This document shows positions 49,501 to 58,800 of a stretch of DNA of 64,000 nt, piece after piece (position 1 is the first letter of the stretch; each line of letters starts with the position of its first letter). The stretch is from Aquila chrysaetos chrysaetos (Eukaryota; Chordata; Aves; Accipitriformes; Accipitridae): assembly GCF_900496995.4 (NCBI RefSeq), contig NC_044009.1, forward strand, positions 34,805,505 to 34,869,504. Reading direction: 5' to 3'. The notes beneath the pieces were generated by a model that saw only the letters and a list, made by a program, of their open reading frames with translations, did no database searches and had not been told where the DNA came from. Both the position numbers and the translations under genes were made by a program.

Positions 49501-50948
49501 ACTTGACGTCTTGTTTCTTGGGCAGAAGTTTCTTTCATGTATTGTTGCATGACCCAGGAGAATTAACTTGACTGGTTTTCCTTCAAATAATTAACTGTTC
49601 ATCACAAGATACAAAATATAAAAGATTCCCAAACATTTTAGAAATGTGTTGCCTTTTATGAAGTTAGTTGCAGTTTCAGCACAAAATGTATTGACACGCT
49701 ACTTGTGCTTGTTAAGTACAGAAAACACTACAGATTTGCACCAGCACTGCTGCAACAGACTACGAATGGAGATTGACTGCACAGTGGGTGACTGCACATA
49801 TGACTGACTTGTCACCTGTTCTGCAGTGCCTTGGCTAGTTTATTTTGCTATGCAAGGGGACAGCGGAATTGTGCCCAGATATCAGAATATTCTCTACTAG
49901 ACCTTTCCCAGCTCCCGATTCTACTACTGCTTCCATAACTTGACACCGAGTATGGTTCATCTGCCCCCGAACAAAGTTCCAGCCTACCAGTTTTATGGAA
50001 GTATCAGAAAGTCCTGTAGCATCAAAAATATTCAAGCCTTCCTGTAACAGAGGTTCCACTGCTGGGCAGAATACGCACGATAAAATTAGTATGACAATGC
50101 CCAAAACTGATAGCTTTGCAATATGCTGGCATACATGATGAGAAGTCCTAGAAGAGTTTTGGCTGAAGTAATGTATTCTACAACAGACTAAGTAAAAATT
50201 CAAAGGTGCTCCTTACTGGTCAGAATGCCTCCAGAATCTTTCTGTTACTTCATAATTAAAGAATAATTGTACAGATGATTGTTTTTTAAAAATCAATAAT
50301 TAGTCTAATAATTTTAAGGAAAGTTTGCTGTAAATGTTTCAACACACAAACTCTGTTGTCCTAATAGTTTGCACAGTGCTTAACATATTAGTCTTTGACC
50401 TTTACATCAAGTAAACTAGTAATTCATATGGCGTATCTGCCTATTAACAAAAAAGATTTAATTTTAGCTATTTACATTAATAATTTAGAAACTAATTTTT
50501 TAAGCAAGCAAATTAAATTTCAAAAAGTACTTCATTAAAGCTAAGTAAATGATATATACATCTTTGCTGTTTACATTAAAAGACTTCATTAAACCTCCAA
50601 AACAGACAACACTTTTCTTACCTTTAAAACTACAAAATAATTAAAGGTCGAAAACCTGAAACCCACCTACTATATTCACAGCCTAATGAGTTACTCTGCA
50701 GTGTACTGGTCTGGTTTCATAACGGCAACTTCCAGCTTTAACAGATGCACTAAAGTGCGGATAGCTAAAGTGAAACTGAAATCTACATGTACCACCGTCC
50801 TCCATGGGAAGCATGCCTTTAAAGATACAATTCAGAACCCAGTGCATACTTTTTGCTGTAGTTCTTTCACAGCATGGTCCCTATCCATGCATGCTTGTCG
50901 ATAGGCTTCATAAGCTTTGTTTAGCTGCTCTCCGATGTTTTTGTCCAT
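28353..50948 (-). CDS. TANK: TANK, TRAF family member-associated NF-kB activator (8 coding exons)
   Basis: Cytoplasmic scaffold that links TRAF2/TRAF3 to the kinases TBK1 and IKK-epsilon, tuning interferon and NF-kB signalling. Joined exons: 50948-50850, 47764-47656, 46811-46699, 38990-38811, 37530-37454, 35256-35138, 33509-32926, 28520-28353, all GT-AG with consistent phases, 482 residues plus stop. Residues 1-107 are helical (starting [20 protein letters not shown], near-identical to mammalian TANK). Residues 108-167 are an added coiled coil, and about 193-228 match the TBK1/IKK-epsilon-binding domain (family TBD, shared with AZI2 and TBKBP1). PIQCT at 239-243 is the PxQxT TRAF-binding motif. 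Residues 453-477 form a CX2CX16HX3H zinc finger. The start ATG has A at -3 and G at +4. Human TANK, from memory, is 425 residues; the extra length is almost all exon 5. Confidence 0.97.
28521..32925 (-). other. TANK: TANK intron 8
   Basis: About 4.4 kb of AT-rich sequence between the exon 8 donor (CAG|GTATCT) and the exon 9 acceptor. I see no repeat family, RNA gene or extra exon in it. A small TTCTATATG triplication lies at about 31163-31192. Confidence 0.85.
32926..33509 (-). CDS. TANK: TANK exon 8 (TRAF-binding region)
   Basis: This is the largest coding exon, 584 nt, with acceptor CTTTCTTTGCAG and donor CAG|GTATCT. It encodes residues 233-427. [11 protein letters not shown] (239 onward) matches the mammalian TANK TRAF2/TRAF3-binding site. 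[20 protein letters not shown] and TTIRGPHQ are also readily aligned to mammals. The middle, about 300-400, is low in structure and diverged, with many S/T/N residues. The single frame is open throughout, so the gene looks intact. Confidence 0.97.
33510..35137 (-). other. TANK: TANK intron 7
   Basis: This 1.6-kb AT-rich intron runs from donor ACTG|GTAATATC to acceptor TTTGCAG. No repeats or embedded genes are recognised. Confidence 0.85.
35138..35256 (-). CDS. TANK: TANK exon 7 (TBK1/IKK-epsilon-binding segment)
   Basis: 119 nt with acceptor GATCTTCCAG and donor GTAATATC; the first codon AGG is split with exon 6. It encodes about residues 193-232, including [18 protein letters not shown], matching human FWDLKEEFHKICMLAKAQ. 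This is the conserved core of the TBD family helix that contacts the C-terminal coiled coil of TBK1 and IKK-epsilon. Confidence 0.95.
35257..37453 (-). other. TANK: TANK intron 6
   Basis: This 2.2-kb intron carries one old CR1 relic at about 36660-36850. The rest is AT-rich with no recognised feature. Confidence 0.8.
36660..36850 (-). mobile_element. Ancient CR1/L3-like LINE 3' fragment
   Basis: GAGTCAGACTAAAGATCCAC, CTAGCCTATGTC, AGCAGATGCCTAGGCAAGAG and TTCCCTAATATTCTCC follow the order of the reverse complement of old amniote CR1 3' ends (ordinary form: a 'tggtctgacccaatgtggc' type tail). It is strongly diverged. Assigned from memory of the family, so the sub-family is not given. Confidence 0.6.
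37454..37530 (-). CDS. TANK: TANK exon 6
   Basis: 77 nt with acceptor TTACTTCAAG and donor AAAG|GTAAAT; it ends in a split codon. It encodes about residues 168-192, [20 protein letters not shown] and onward, aligning with human VRRQEVSSPRKETSARSLGS. It is proline- and lysine-rich and likely a flexible linker. Confidence 0.88.
37531..38810 (-). other. TANK: TANK intron 5
   Basis: 1.3 kb of AT-rich intron with no repeat or RNA gene that I can recognise. Confidence 0.85.
38811..38990 (-). CDS. TANK: TANK exon 5 (60-residue coiled-coil exon, phase 0/0)
   Basis: Exactly 180 nt with acceptor TTTTTTAG and donor GGGAG|GTAAGA, beginning and ending on codon boundaries. It encodes residues 108-167, [20 protein letters not shown] through [15 protein letters not shown], a charged heptad-rich coiled coil. 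The neighbouring exons 4 and 6 align directly to each other's partners in the human 425-residue protein, so this exon is extra relative to that isoform. AZI2/NAP1 has a coiled coil in the equivalent place. Being symmetric, it could be skipped without a frameshift. It has no stop codons and good splice sites, but expression is not proven. Confidence 0.88.
39410..40031 (-). mobile_element. CR1 LINE, 5'-truncated, with ORF2 C-terminal remnant
   Basis: The left end has CATAGAATCACAGAATCATAG, the reverse complement of the CR1 (ATTCTATG)n tail, then AAGCTGGAAGGGACC. On the minus strand 39983-39717 reads [11 protein letters not shown] and [13 protein letters not shown], and a second frame from about 39775 reads [13 protein letters not shown]. 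Both are from the C-terminus of the CR1 reverse-transcriptase protein. The change of frame near 39720-39775 shows it is broken. The copy is about 620 bases and its 5' part is lost, the usual state for CR1. Confidence 0.95.
40032..40163 (-). repeat. Two tandem 66-bp units at the truncated 5' end of the CR1
   Basis: ATTGGACCTTTTGACTGCC begins the first unit at 40032 and ATTGGCCCTTTTGACTGCC the second at 40098. Both run through CACACTATTGACTCCTATAAAAAAAAACACAACC and differ at about two positions. The beginning of each unit is CR1-derived (CR1 reads about 'ttgaccgccagggcacactgctgactc'), so the duplication arose within or after the insertion. Confidence 0.9.
40703..40963 (-). mobile_element. CR1 LINE 3' fragment
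   Basis: AGAATCATAGAATAGTTTGG then TTGGAAGGGACCTTTAAAGG and TCTAGTCCAACCGCCCCC is the textbook avian CR1 3' end in reverse complement. Further in, CAACCTGACCTTGAATGTTTCC and CTCTGGGCAACC are also CR1. The fragment fades out near 40963. Confidence 0.95.
41725..42420 (-). mobile_element. CR1 LINE fragment, diverged
   Basis: AATTCAAGTTGGAAGGCACC, CTCCGGGCAACC, CTTCTCCAGGCTGGACAAGTC and ACAGCCCAGGAAGCTGTTGCC are CR1 landmarks in reverse complement. The minus strand from 42383 gives a broken reverse-transcriptase-type frame ([12 protein letters not shown]). It is more diverged than the other two copies. Confidence 0.9.
44080..44340 (-). mobile_element. Ancient CR1/L3-like relic
   Basis: GGTCTAACAGATG, AGGGAAGAGTACAAGAAAAC, TTTCTTTTCCATGAAGTTGTC and CAATTTTCCCTTGAAGC keep the order of old CR1 elements in reverse complement. 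Divergence is high, and the end at about 44310 runs into poly-T tracts. Confidence 0.5.
46699..46811 (-). CDS. TANK: TANK exon 4
   Basis: 113 nt with acceptor TTCTTTAAG and donor TTAAAG|GTATGG; with one base from exon 3 it encodes residues 70-107. [20 protein letters not shown] lines up with human NNYGCVPLLEDSETRKNNLT, and QREKLLK with AREKLPK. It is the join between the N-terminal helix and the added coiled coil. Confidence 0.93.
46812..47655 (-). other. TANK: TANK intron 3
   Basis: 0.84 kb of AT-rich intron. Nothing else is recognised. Confidence 0.85.
47656..47764 (-). CDS. TANK: TANK exon 3
   Basis: 109 nt with acceptor TATATTTGCAG and donor AGAG|GTATGT, ending after the first base of codon 70. 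It encodes residues 34-69, [20 protein letters not shown] and IIAKLKSQL, closely matching human TENYEQRIREQQEQLSLQQT and IIDKLKSQL. This is coiled coil. Confidence 0.96.
47765..50849 (-). other. TANK: TANK intron 2
   Basis: 3.1 kb. It includes an A-rich tract at 48696-48736 and a 122-codon open frame on the minus strand at 49835-50203 that I cannot assign. No RNA gene or named repeat is recognised. Confidence 0.8.
48696..48736 (+). repeat. A-rich (A9T)-type tract
   Basis: About 40 bases of A with single T interruptions, close to a shorter A run at 48619-48630. A retroposed tail is possible, but I see no source element. Confidence 0.8.
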
Positions 50949-50970
50949 AATTCCCAATGTTGTTTCATCA
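50850..50970 (-). CDS. TANK: TANK exon 2, with start codon
   Basis: The acceptor CATCTTTTCAG is followed by 22 bases of 5' UTR, then ATG at 50948. The donor is CAAAAA|GTATGC. It encodes residues 1-33, [20 protein letters not shown] and [13 protein letters not shown], nearly identical to mammals. AATTATGG gives A at -3 and G at +4. An upstream ATG at 50968 in another frame overlaps this start. Confidence 0.97.
50921..50968 (-). other. Upstream ORF overlapping the TANK start codon
   Basis: ATG at 50968-50966 opens a 15-codon frame ([15 protein letters not shown]) that ends at TAA 50923-50921, 25 bases inside the TANK coding sequence and in the +2 frame. If exon 1 joins directly at GCGCTC, its -3 base is C and its +4 base A, a weak context. 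The TANK ATG itself is strong. Confidence 0.6.
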
Positions 50971-53900
50971 CTGAAAAGATGGTCAAGTTAACAGACCTGA
51001 AAAGTAATCAGAAGGGAAAAGAGAGAATGCTAAGAAACAGAAGTATGTAACTAAAAACATGTATAACATGACTTGTTACTTGAATTTGATATTAATACAT
51101 GTGCAGTATGTTTGAGCATTAACTCACATAGTAGTTTGAACTATAGCTCTGCTCACCTCAACATTTAATTTTATGTCCGGGGATAGGTTTAAACAATAGT
51201 CAAATAAAAGCAGGTTAACTCTGAGTGTAATTCTGGATGTACAGAATGTGTAAATGTATGTGTAGTTACAGTGTTTAAGGACTGAGATTTAAAATTGGTG
51301 CATATCACCAGTTACCAGATTTTAAGACATTTTCAACACTTTATGTTTACTCAGTTGTGAATTAACAGATAGCATTAAAAAAAACAAAACTCAGCTTTCG
51401 GCATTAAGCAATAAAAAGATGAAAGCTCAATAAAATTAGGTCACATGGACATATCTTATTCTATGTCATATTTGAAAATGGCAACACAAGCAACACTACA
51501 AGGTGAATCAAAACATCTTTTATCTAGAAATCAGTAATACCAACCACTAAGAATTAGCAGGACTCAGACCTTTTCACAGAATACTATCAACTTTTTACAC
51601 TTTGTGAACAATTTCAGTAACAATTCCTGAAACTACAGCTCATGACACATAAGACTACAACACTGTCTTGAAATTGAAGCCTGTGACATTTTATAGAGTG
51701 AACTTTGCTAACACAGGTCTTTTGCTTCTTTAGTAATATATGACATGAATTTTAAGATCAAAATTTATCATAACGTTAAGTACAGTAGAGGACAGGTTAG
51801 TGAAGTCTCAAAAAAACCAAAACCAAACAACCCACCCCCAAAGCACCAGCATTAAGGGAAAAAAAAAAAAAAAAAAAAAAAAATCAGTAATTCACATCTC
51901 CTCTCCTGATATTTAAAGTATGGTTACCTCACAGTACACAGTATGGACAGCCACAATCATCTCTCACTATCTTCTGGGATTATGCATAAACCACAGATAC
52001 TATTAAGGAAAGTGGTGCAGTCACAAGAGGATAAGCCAAGCAAGAAGGGTATGAGGATAACTTGCCCTGGACCCTGGTCAAAATTCTAAGGATCGCAGCT
52101 TGAAGCTTTTATTCATGTTTTCTTGCTCTCGAATATCTTCCGTATCATAGAGCCTGAATACAGAAATGTGGTTTGACTTTCCTAGAAGGTGCAACAGACT
52201 ACTGTATGGATGTCACACCTTTTTGTCCTGCAAACTTTATTTTAATGATGTGTGTGTATTGCAAAAGCAATTGTATCTCAACTCCGGCATGGCTGTACTG
52301 GCAAAGTGAATTCTTTATTTGCGTGGAATCGTTTAGGGATCGCTTGACGTAACAAGTATTAAATCCAAGTTTATAAGTTTTGTGTAAAACACCTACATTG
52401 TTTCATATGAAAGGTTGTTTTGGTTTGGGGTTTTTTGTTGGTTTTTGTTTTTGGTTTTTTTTGCTAAACACCAGTTCAGTAGTTCATAATCTTAGGTCCA
52501 TGCATACTGTCTCAAAGCATTGTTAGTAACACAGGCTACTTCATCCACCCCCTTCCTTCCCCAGAGAGTATCCCTCCACTAACTGGAATATTCATTCTAA
52601 TACCTGGAGCACATCTTTAAATAAATGGGTAGGCTTTTTTTCAGTTTCAAATGAAGGACTGTTTTATGTAGTTCAATGAATAAAATCAGATATTACAGCT
52701 GACTGCAGGGGTGGGTACTAAATTGTAGAAGGGTATTGTTATGGCTGAAAGTGATTTAAAGTGTGCTCTCATATTCTTTAAAAAATTGCACAGTTTGCAG
52801 TGATGTTGATTTTGTACTCTGGAATTCTCCAGAGACACTTGTAACAACTTACACAGTAAATGGCAATGTCCTGTACATATAAAAGGTAACTTCAAAAAAT
52901 GAGTGCAATGGGATTTAAAAGACTATGTTCAGCTTCTAATAGAGGGAATGGGGTTCAGCTTCATATGACTCACAGTTCATAGAAAATGAAGGCATTAATT
53001 TCATTCATGCAAATTCAAATCTCAATTTGAAAAACAGTATTTAAAATTTATACCTAACTTCCAGCATTTTACTTACGGATTGGTTGAGACTGGGAGTATT
53101 AACAAAGAGTTCTGCTCTTATCTAGACTGCTGGTACCAAAAGTAATGGATCCAACAGGCAGAATTGTAGCACTGGACCTGACTTCCTACTTGGTAGGGAA
53201 AAATAAGGAGAACGTAGCTAATTTCCTGGTAGCTGCCTAAAATCCAGACTCCATGCAGTAAGAAAGGGGCAATAGAAGTCACTACTAGTGACCCTTTAAG
53301 ATGGAACTGTAACTAGAAGAATTGGTCATATATTCCCCCATACCCTAGACACTCATTTCTGCTTCCACCTCACCCTTCCCTTTCTTCCAGCACAAGCAGC
53401 CTTACTGTAAACCATATCAGCAAACCAATCCAGCTTAAAACTAAATGCTAAAGGTATTTTTGCTGTGTTAGTTTTAATGCAGATCAGCTCCACAGACCAC
53501 TTCAAATGCCATGATAACACAAGGAAACCAGCACAGGAGCAGAAAACATCAGCAAAAGGCAGACAGAACTCCTGTGTTCAATGTCAGCATTGGCTTTGAA
53601 ATTGTAACATGAAGTCATGGTTATGTAACAGTGATGTAAGCCTGCACTGCCACAGAAAAGCATACTCCTGCTTTCCCCCATCTTTGGCCATGTATTTTTG
53701 CCACTCACTTGTATCGGTATTAGCATTTTTATGCTACATAGTTGAGTATGCCAGAGTAGCTCCCTACCTCCTCAAAAAAGCAACAACAATCCCCCTAAAA
53801 AAACAACCCCAAAATTAAAGCTGGAGCTAGCTCATTGCGAGGCTGCTGGAGCACTACTACCAACACAAGGAGGCAGTGGGAACATGAGACTAGTTGTGGG

Positions 53901-55692
53901 AAGGACTGCAGCAGTCTAGATTTAGATTGGATTAAACTACTCCGTAGTCACACCCTGAACTGCCTGCTGCTGGAATAAATAACTGCTTCTTATGTTATCT
54001 ATCTCATATACAGAACTCCTTGCAGTTAGAAAAACTGGCTCCTTTTCCTGCTTCTCCTCATAGGCATCAATATTTATCAGGGAATTTGCCAACTGTTCCT
54101 TGTCATTTACTCTTCTCCCTACATGCAGTTAGGAGGAAAAAAAACCCCAACCACCCTAAATTAAAAAAAACAAACACAAACCAACCAACCCCCAAAACAA
54201 ATATCCCCACTATTTTAACCAGGCTTAGTTATGCTGTATCCACACAGCAGCTGGAACATAGTCAGCCCAGAGGTGACAACCCTGGTCTTTAGCAACTGAC
54301 ATTCTACATATTAGTTTGATCCTAAAGACTCACAATTATTAACAGTAATATGTAGCCAGAACAGATGCAGCAATACAAAATGTTGCATTTATTCTAACAG
54401 GGACAGAATTAGAGAAAGAGATTAGCTCCAGAATTTGTCTGATGAGGGGGTCCTGCAAATGTACCTGTGAATGCTGTGTTGCCAGAGCTATGGCAATGAG
54501 AATGAGAATTTAATCTTTGAGTAAAGGCTTGAACACTGGAAAACAACTGGGTATAGCAAATGTTGTAAGAGAAACTTTTGAGTAAACAAACCGAATGAAA
54601 CCTGTGGATGCTCTTAAAATATTTGCTTCAAACAAGAAACATTTTGCTGATATAGGTGGGAAAAAAAAAAAAAAGCAGTAATATGAATTTTCTATGAGTC
54701 AAATGCCAAAAAAGCCCCAACACAAAGATTAGCAACATACTGCTGCATACATCCTGAAATCCCAGCTCCGCAGATCACTAGAGGCACATTTTGAGTTTTC
54801 ACAGTGCCTCAGAAAACACCTTAAATTCTGAAAAAATAAGGTTTTAGCTAATCATGTGTATATACACATTCACTCATAATACACATGCCTACCTCTCATA
54901 GGTTCATATGAGAACATAGACGCCATCCAGTAGCGAGTACTTCTTTACATATTTCTGCTTTCAAAACAGCTTCTTCAATGGAAATATTTCGTAAGTTACA
55001 CTGCCATCATCTTGGGAACTGTAAACCTGTTGAGGTAATCATTCGTGAGAGACTGAAAGCTCACGGCACTTTCGCTTTGGGCTTGTTTTTTTGGTAGTGT
55101 TTTGTTGTTGTTGTTTTTGTCTAACGGACAAAATTCCTGCTTCGCCCGACCGCGGGAAGAGTCGGAAACCCAGCAAGAGCCCCGAATGCCACACCGGCGT
55201 CACAGCCCGGGGCGCAGACAGCCCCTCTGCGCTCAGGGAAAGAGACGGTGACTATCGCAGAGCTGGGGTTTTACACCCCCCCGCGCCGTTCCTGCCCGTG
55301 GAGACACTACGCCTCTTTCTGCTCCTCCGCTCGCCGCCGCGGGCGACCGCCACCCGCGAGCGAGCCCGCTGCCCCGCCGCCCTCGCTGCCGCGGCCCTCC
55401 CGGAGCGGCGGGGGGGCGGCGGCCCCCCGCCCCGGCCCTGCCGCAGGCACCGAGAGCGCCTCCGCGCGCCGACTACGCGCCCCCTGCCCCGCTCCCGACA
55501 CCGGGCAAAGCGGCGCCGGAGGGGGAACCGGCGTCCCCGGGAGCGGATGGCGGAAGCGCGGAGGGGCTGAGGGCAGGGGCGGCGGCGGACCCGCCGCCAG
55601 CCGCCACGGCCCGCGCCCCAGCCCCCTGGGCCGAGCGCCCGCCGCTCCCCGCGGAAGGGAGAGGAGCGGTTTTAGAAGCGACTCAGACTTAC
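50971..55692 (-). other. TANK: TANK intron 1
   Basis: About 4.7 kb between the probable non-coding exon 1 and exon 2. It holds a 25-base A run at 51859-51883 and A/C-rich low-complexity tracts around 51810-51840, 53780-53815 and 54135-54205. I see no additional coding exon; alternative 5' UTR exons cannot be excluded. Confidence 0.65.
51859..51883 (+). repeat. Poly-A tract, 25 A
   Basis: An uninterrupted run of 25 A in intron 1, preceded by AATTAAGGG-like and A/C-rich sequence. Confidence 0.9.
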
Positions 55693-55785
55693 GAGCGCCT
55701 CACGGAGCCCACGGCCGCTCCCGGCACAGGGCGCTCGCTCCTGCCCCAGCACCTTAACCCAGGAACCAGAACTGACTTCCTGTTG
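55693..55785 (-). other. TANK: Probable TANK non-coding exon 1
   Basis: On the minus strand GGCGCTC is followed by GTAAGTCTG, a strong donor ending at 55693 inside the island. It has no ATG in frame with TANK. The 5' limit is a guess based on the ETS site near 55780. TANK exon 1 is also non-coding in mammals. Confidence 0.5.
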
Positions 55786-55838
55786 TGCCTCTCCCCGCCC
55801 TGTGACGGGGCACCGCGGCGCTGCCCGCGCCGCCGGTC

Positions 55839-55872
55839 GGGTCGGGTCGGGTCGGGTCGGGTCGGGTCGGGG
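55839..55872 (+). repeat. (GGGTC)n repeat with G-quadruplex potential
   Basis: Seven G runs of three or four separated by TC lie on the plus strand, the template strand for TANK, about 60-180 bases upstream of the presumed start. Runs with two-base loops are the classic G-quadruplex pattern. Confidence 0.9.
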
Positions 55873-58800
55873 CAGCGGCCGCCGGAGCCGGCGGGCGCCG
55901 CCAGCAGGCGGGGGCCGCGCCGGGATGGCCGCCCAGGCACGGCACGGCGCCTTCCCCGCCGCCGCCGCTCGCCGCCAAGGCGGAGCAAAGCTGGGGGCTC
56001 TGCGGCCCTGCGCAAGGGTCGGCGTCTCTCGGCTCTCCTCCGTCTGTGTTGCGATGCCTTTTTCGCCTGACTGCAGCCAGGCACCCGGCTCTAGCAGGGT
56101 CTGTGCTGCCCCTGACTTCCACAGGCCCCTTCCTATTTCAGTCTTTCCATGACTGAGCGTGATTTGTAAATAACAGTACTTATACTTGTAACGTAATTAT
56201 ACTTTTTACCCCCAGAGTACCTTCTGTCTAAGGGGCCTTTTACTTTTGTAGGTTACTAAGGTGGCATTTTCCCCCCTGCATTTAATTCGTGCAGGCAATG
56301 AATTTTATAGATAAGAATATAGTGGAAACACACAGTTTTAATTTTGCTGCTGCTCCAAGCCCTTCTCTCTTTAGGTCACATGTATGAGTACAACTTTTTT
56401 TCCTGAAGGTGTGTAGGAGGGTGGGAGCAATGGGAGAAAATGAGGTGTTTCTTACATACTTGCATAGGCTACAGTCACAGACCTGGCGGCAGAGAAGTAT
56501 TCCTGATTTTGAATTATAGCCTCAGCTGTCTCTGAACCCCAGTGAACATAACCACGCAGCCAGGCCATGGTGTTTTGTCTGCTAGAGCAGAACTTTCCCC
56601 TTTGCACACTCACAGATCAGAACCTGCATTTCAGCTGTGACAACCTTACCTACCGTGGTTGTGTGCACTTGGAAGCTCGAGGACTGAGCTCAAACATAGT
56701 CACAGAAGAGTAGCCAGGCGTTGTTCTCTGTACTCTTTTAAAGGTTATTTCTGTTATAATTTACCTTTCCTGCTAAGTCTTTAACAACTCTTTTGGTCTG
56801 TTTTGGCCTGTACTAAGACTAAAGAGACTTACAGACAGATAGTTTAATGAGCCAATAAATATACTTCCTGGTTAGCCACTTTTAAGAACTTTAGTTGAGG
56901 TTCTAATGAACTATTAAGGTTCAGAGAGGGTTTGCTCTGTTAGCATGTTTCCAAGATAGGGGGACTCAGTTTCCTCTTTCAGAGACTGACTGTTTGAGAT
57001 GTCCAAGCTAAGGTTTCATTCAACCAGGTCTTTAAAAAAAAGGGGGGAGGGGACGACAAAAAGAGGCTATTGTTTCTTTTTTTGATTTCTACATTTTTTA
57101 TTTTTATTCAGTCCTGCCAAGTAGTTCTGCATTTAAAATGGTAATGGATATCTCAGTTAGTAACTGAAATAAAACCTGCAATTATTAAATTCAGATCAAT
57201 GTATGTAAATATAATTTAACTGACGCTATATTTAAAAAGATAATATGCAGAAAAGTACGAGTAGGTGTTACCTGATGATAAACATGTATCAACTAAGATT
57301 ATGGCTACCTGAATTTGAATGGAACCATAACATATATACCATCTCTGAAATACTATCATTGCAAGTTAGTTGTTATAGGAAACAAAAGTTTGTTTATTAA
57401 ATTCTAGAAATGTCCTTAATGTAAATTTGCTGTGAAGGTCTCAAACCCGACAAAGCAAAACTGACAACTGTCTACAAACATGCCTTTTCAAATCATGCTT
57501 TATTCTTTTAGTACTTTATCAGTGATATTCTTTCACAATAAAGCACGAGAGAAGCTGGTCTTTTCCTCTATCTTCATGATTTAGTGTTTTTTTCTTTACT
57601 ACATTTCCTCCCCAAATACAATAAGATGTCTATTACAAGATTCACAGTAACCCATCTTGACATTCTTAGAGACTTTCAACCCTTTGAATAAATTGTTAAT
57701 TAGAAGAAAGGAAAAATACCTGTGAAAATAATATAAAACCTACATTGTACAGCTAACTTGATCTCTAACTTTGATCTTTTAGAGTGGCTTCTGCTTTACA
57801 GTCAATTATTTTTTGTCCTTTTTCTCCTCATCTTGCTTTCTTTTTCTCTTTTTCTGCTTCCTCCTCTTCAGTCTCTGTATTTGCTTCCTTATAGCTATTC
57901 CAGTAACAACTTTCTGTATGTCCATCCCACATCAATATTTCACATTTCTATGTCATTGTTAAAGCAGAATTGTTTTCCTATATGTAGTCTTCACAAGATA
58001 ACTGGGAAGAACAAGCATATATCAGTATAGTTAAAAATTCTTTAAATTTTAGGAATCCACTAATCTTAAAAACAGTTTCACACCACTTATCTAGAGTTTG
58101 GAAGTGGTGGTGAAGAGGTTCATGTCTGTATTGTTTTATTTCGCTTTGTCTTCAGGCTCAGAGAGAGTCTTGACTAATTGTACTCAGAAACATTGGGGGG
58201 GGGGCGGAGTTAGCAAGTTGATACTTTTTCAGAGTGAAAATTCGAAAGTTTGCTCTGAGTAGGTCAAGCAGTCTATTTAAATACCTCACATCACCTGTAT
58301 ACAGTTTACTGTTTGACATTACTTATGAAATGGTATTTTAACAGGAATTTTACTTAGTCTTTACTAATGTGTTACCAGTGTGCTTGTTGGTTAAACTGTG
58401 CTAAAGTCTCCAGAGGAACTGACAGCTCTTCAGGTAGGCTTCTGGTGCAGCAGTTGCCAAAAGGCTGTATTTCAGTAAAGGTTTAAATCTGATTCCTTTA
58501 TACAATTTTAAGCTTATAAATATAAACTGGCTTCTACCAGCTGTCAGAGGTTAAAATGTTTCTTGTAATGTAGCCATGCGTTCAGACACTAGGTGGCTCA
58601 CGTCAGATGTTTAAACCTTTTCCAGAACTTTTAAACTGTGGTCCCAAATGAATCTGTGGCGCGGAGCTGGGTGCAGAGTCTGTGCTACTCTACGATGTTT
58701 CTCCGTTCTTTCAATAGCTTGTTGTTGTTGTTTTAACAAAATAAACCGCGTATTTTGCTCTCGAAATGCCTTTCCTGGTCAGAAAAGGAGAATTGTGGAT

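Larger units (their letters stand above)
55130..56110. promoter_or_regulatory. TANK: CpG-island promoter of TANK
   Basis: About 1 kb of dense CpG at the 5' end of the gene. It includes the splice-donor-bearing exon 1, an ETS-type site ACAGGAAGT (minus strand, 55783-55775) and a (GGGTC)n run. No TATA box is apparent, which fits a housekeeping-type dispersed start. Long open frames on both strands are products of the GC content. Confidence 0.8.

Noticed and set aside
55091..56152. Open frames of 95-169 codons on both strands in the TANK promoter island
   Set aside because: They are R/P/A-rich products of GC-rich DNA and overlap the promoter and the GGGTC repeat. No conserved start or domain.
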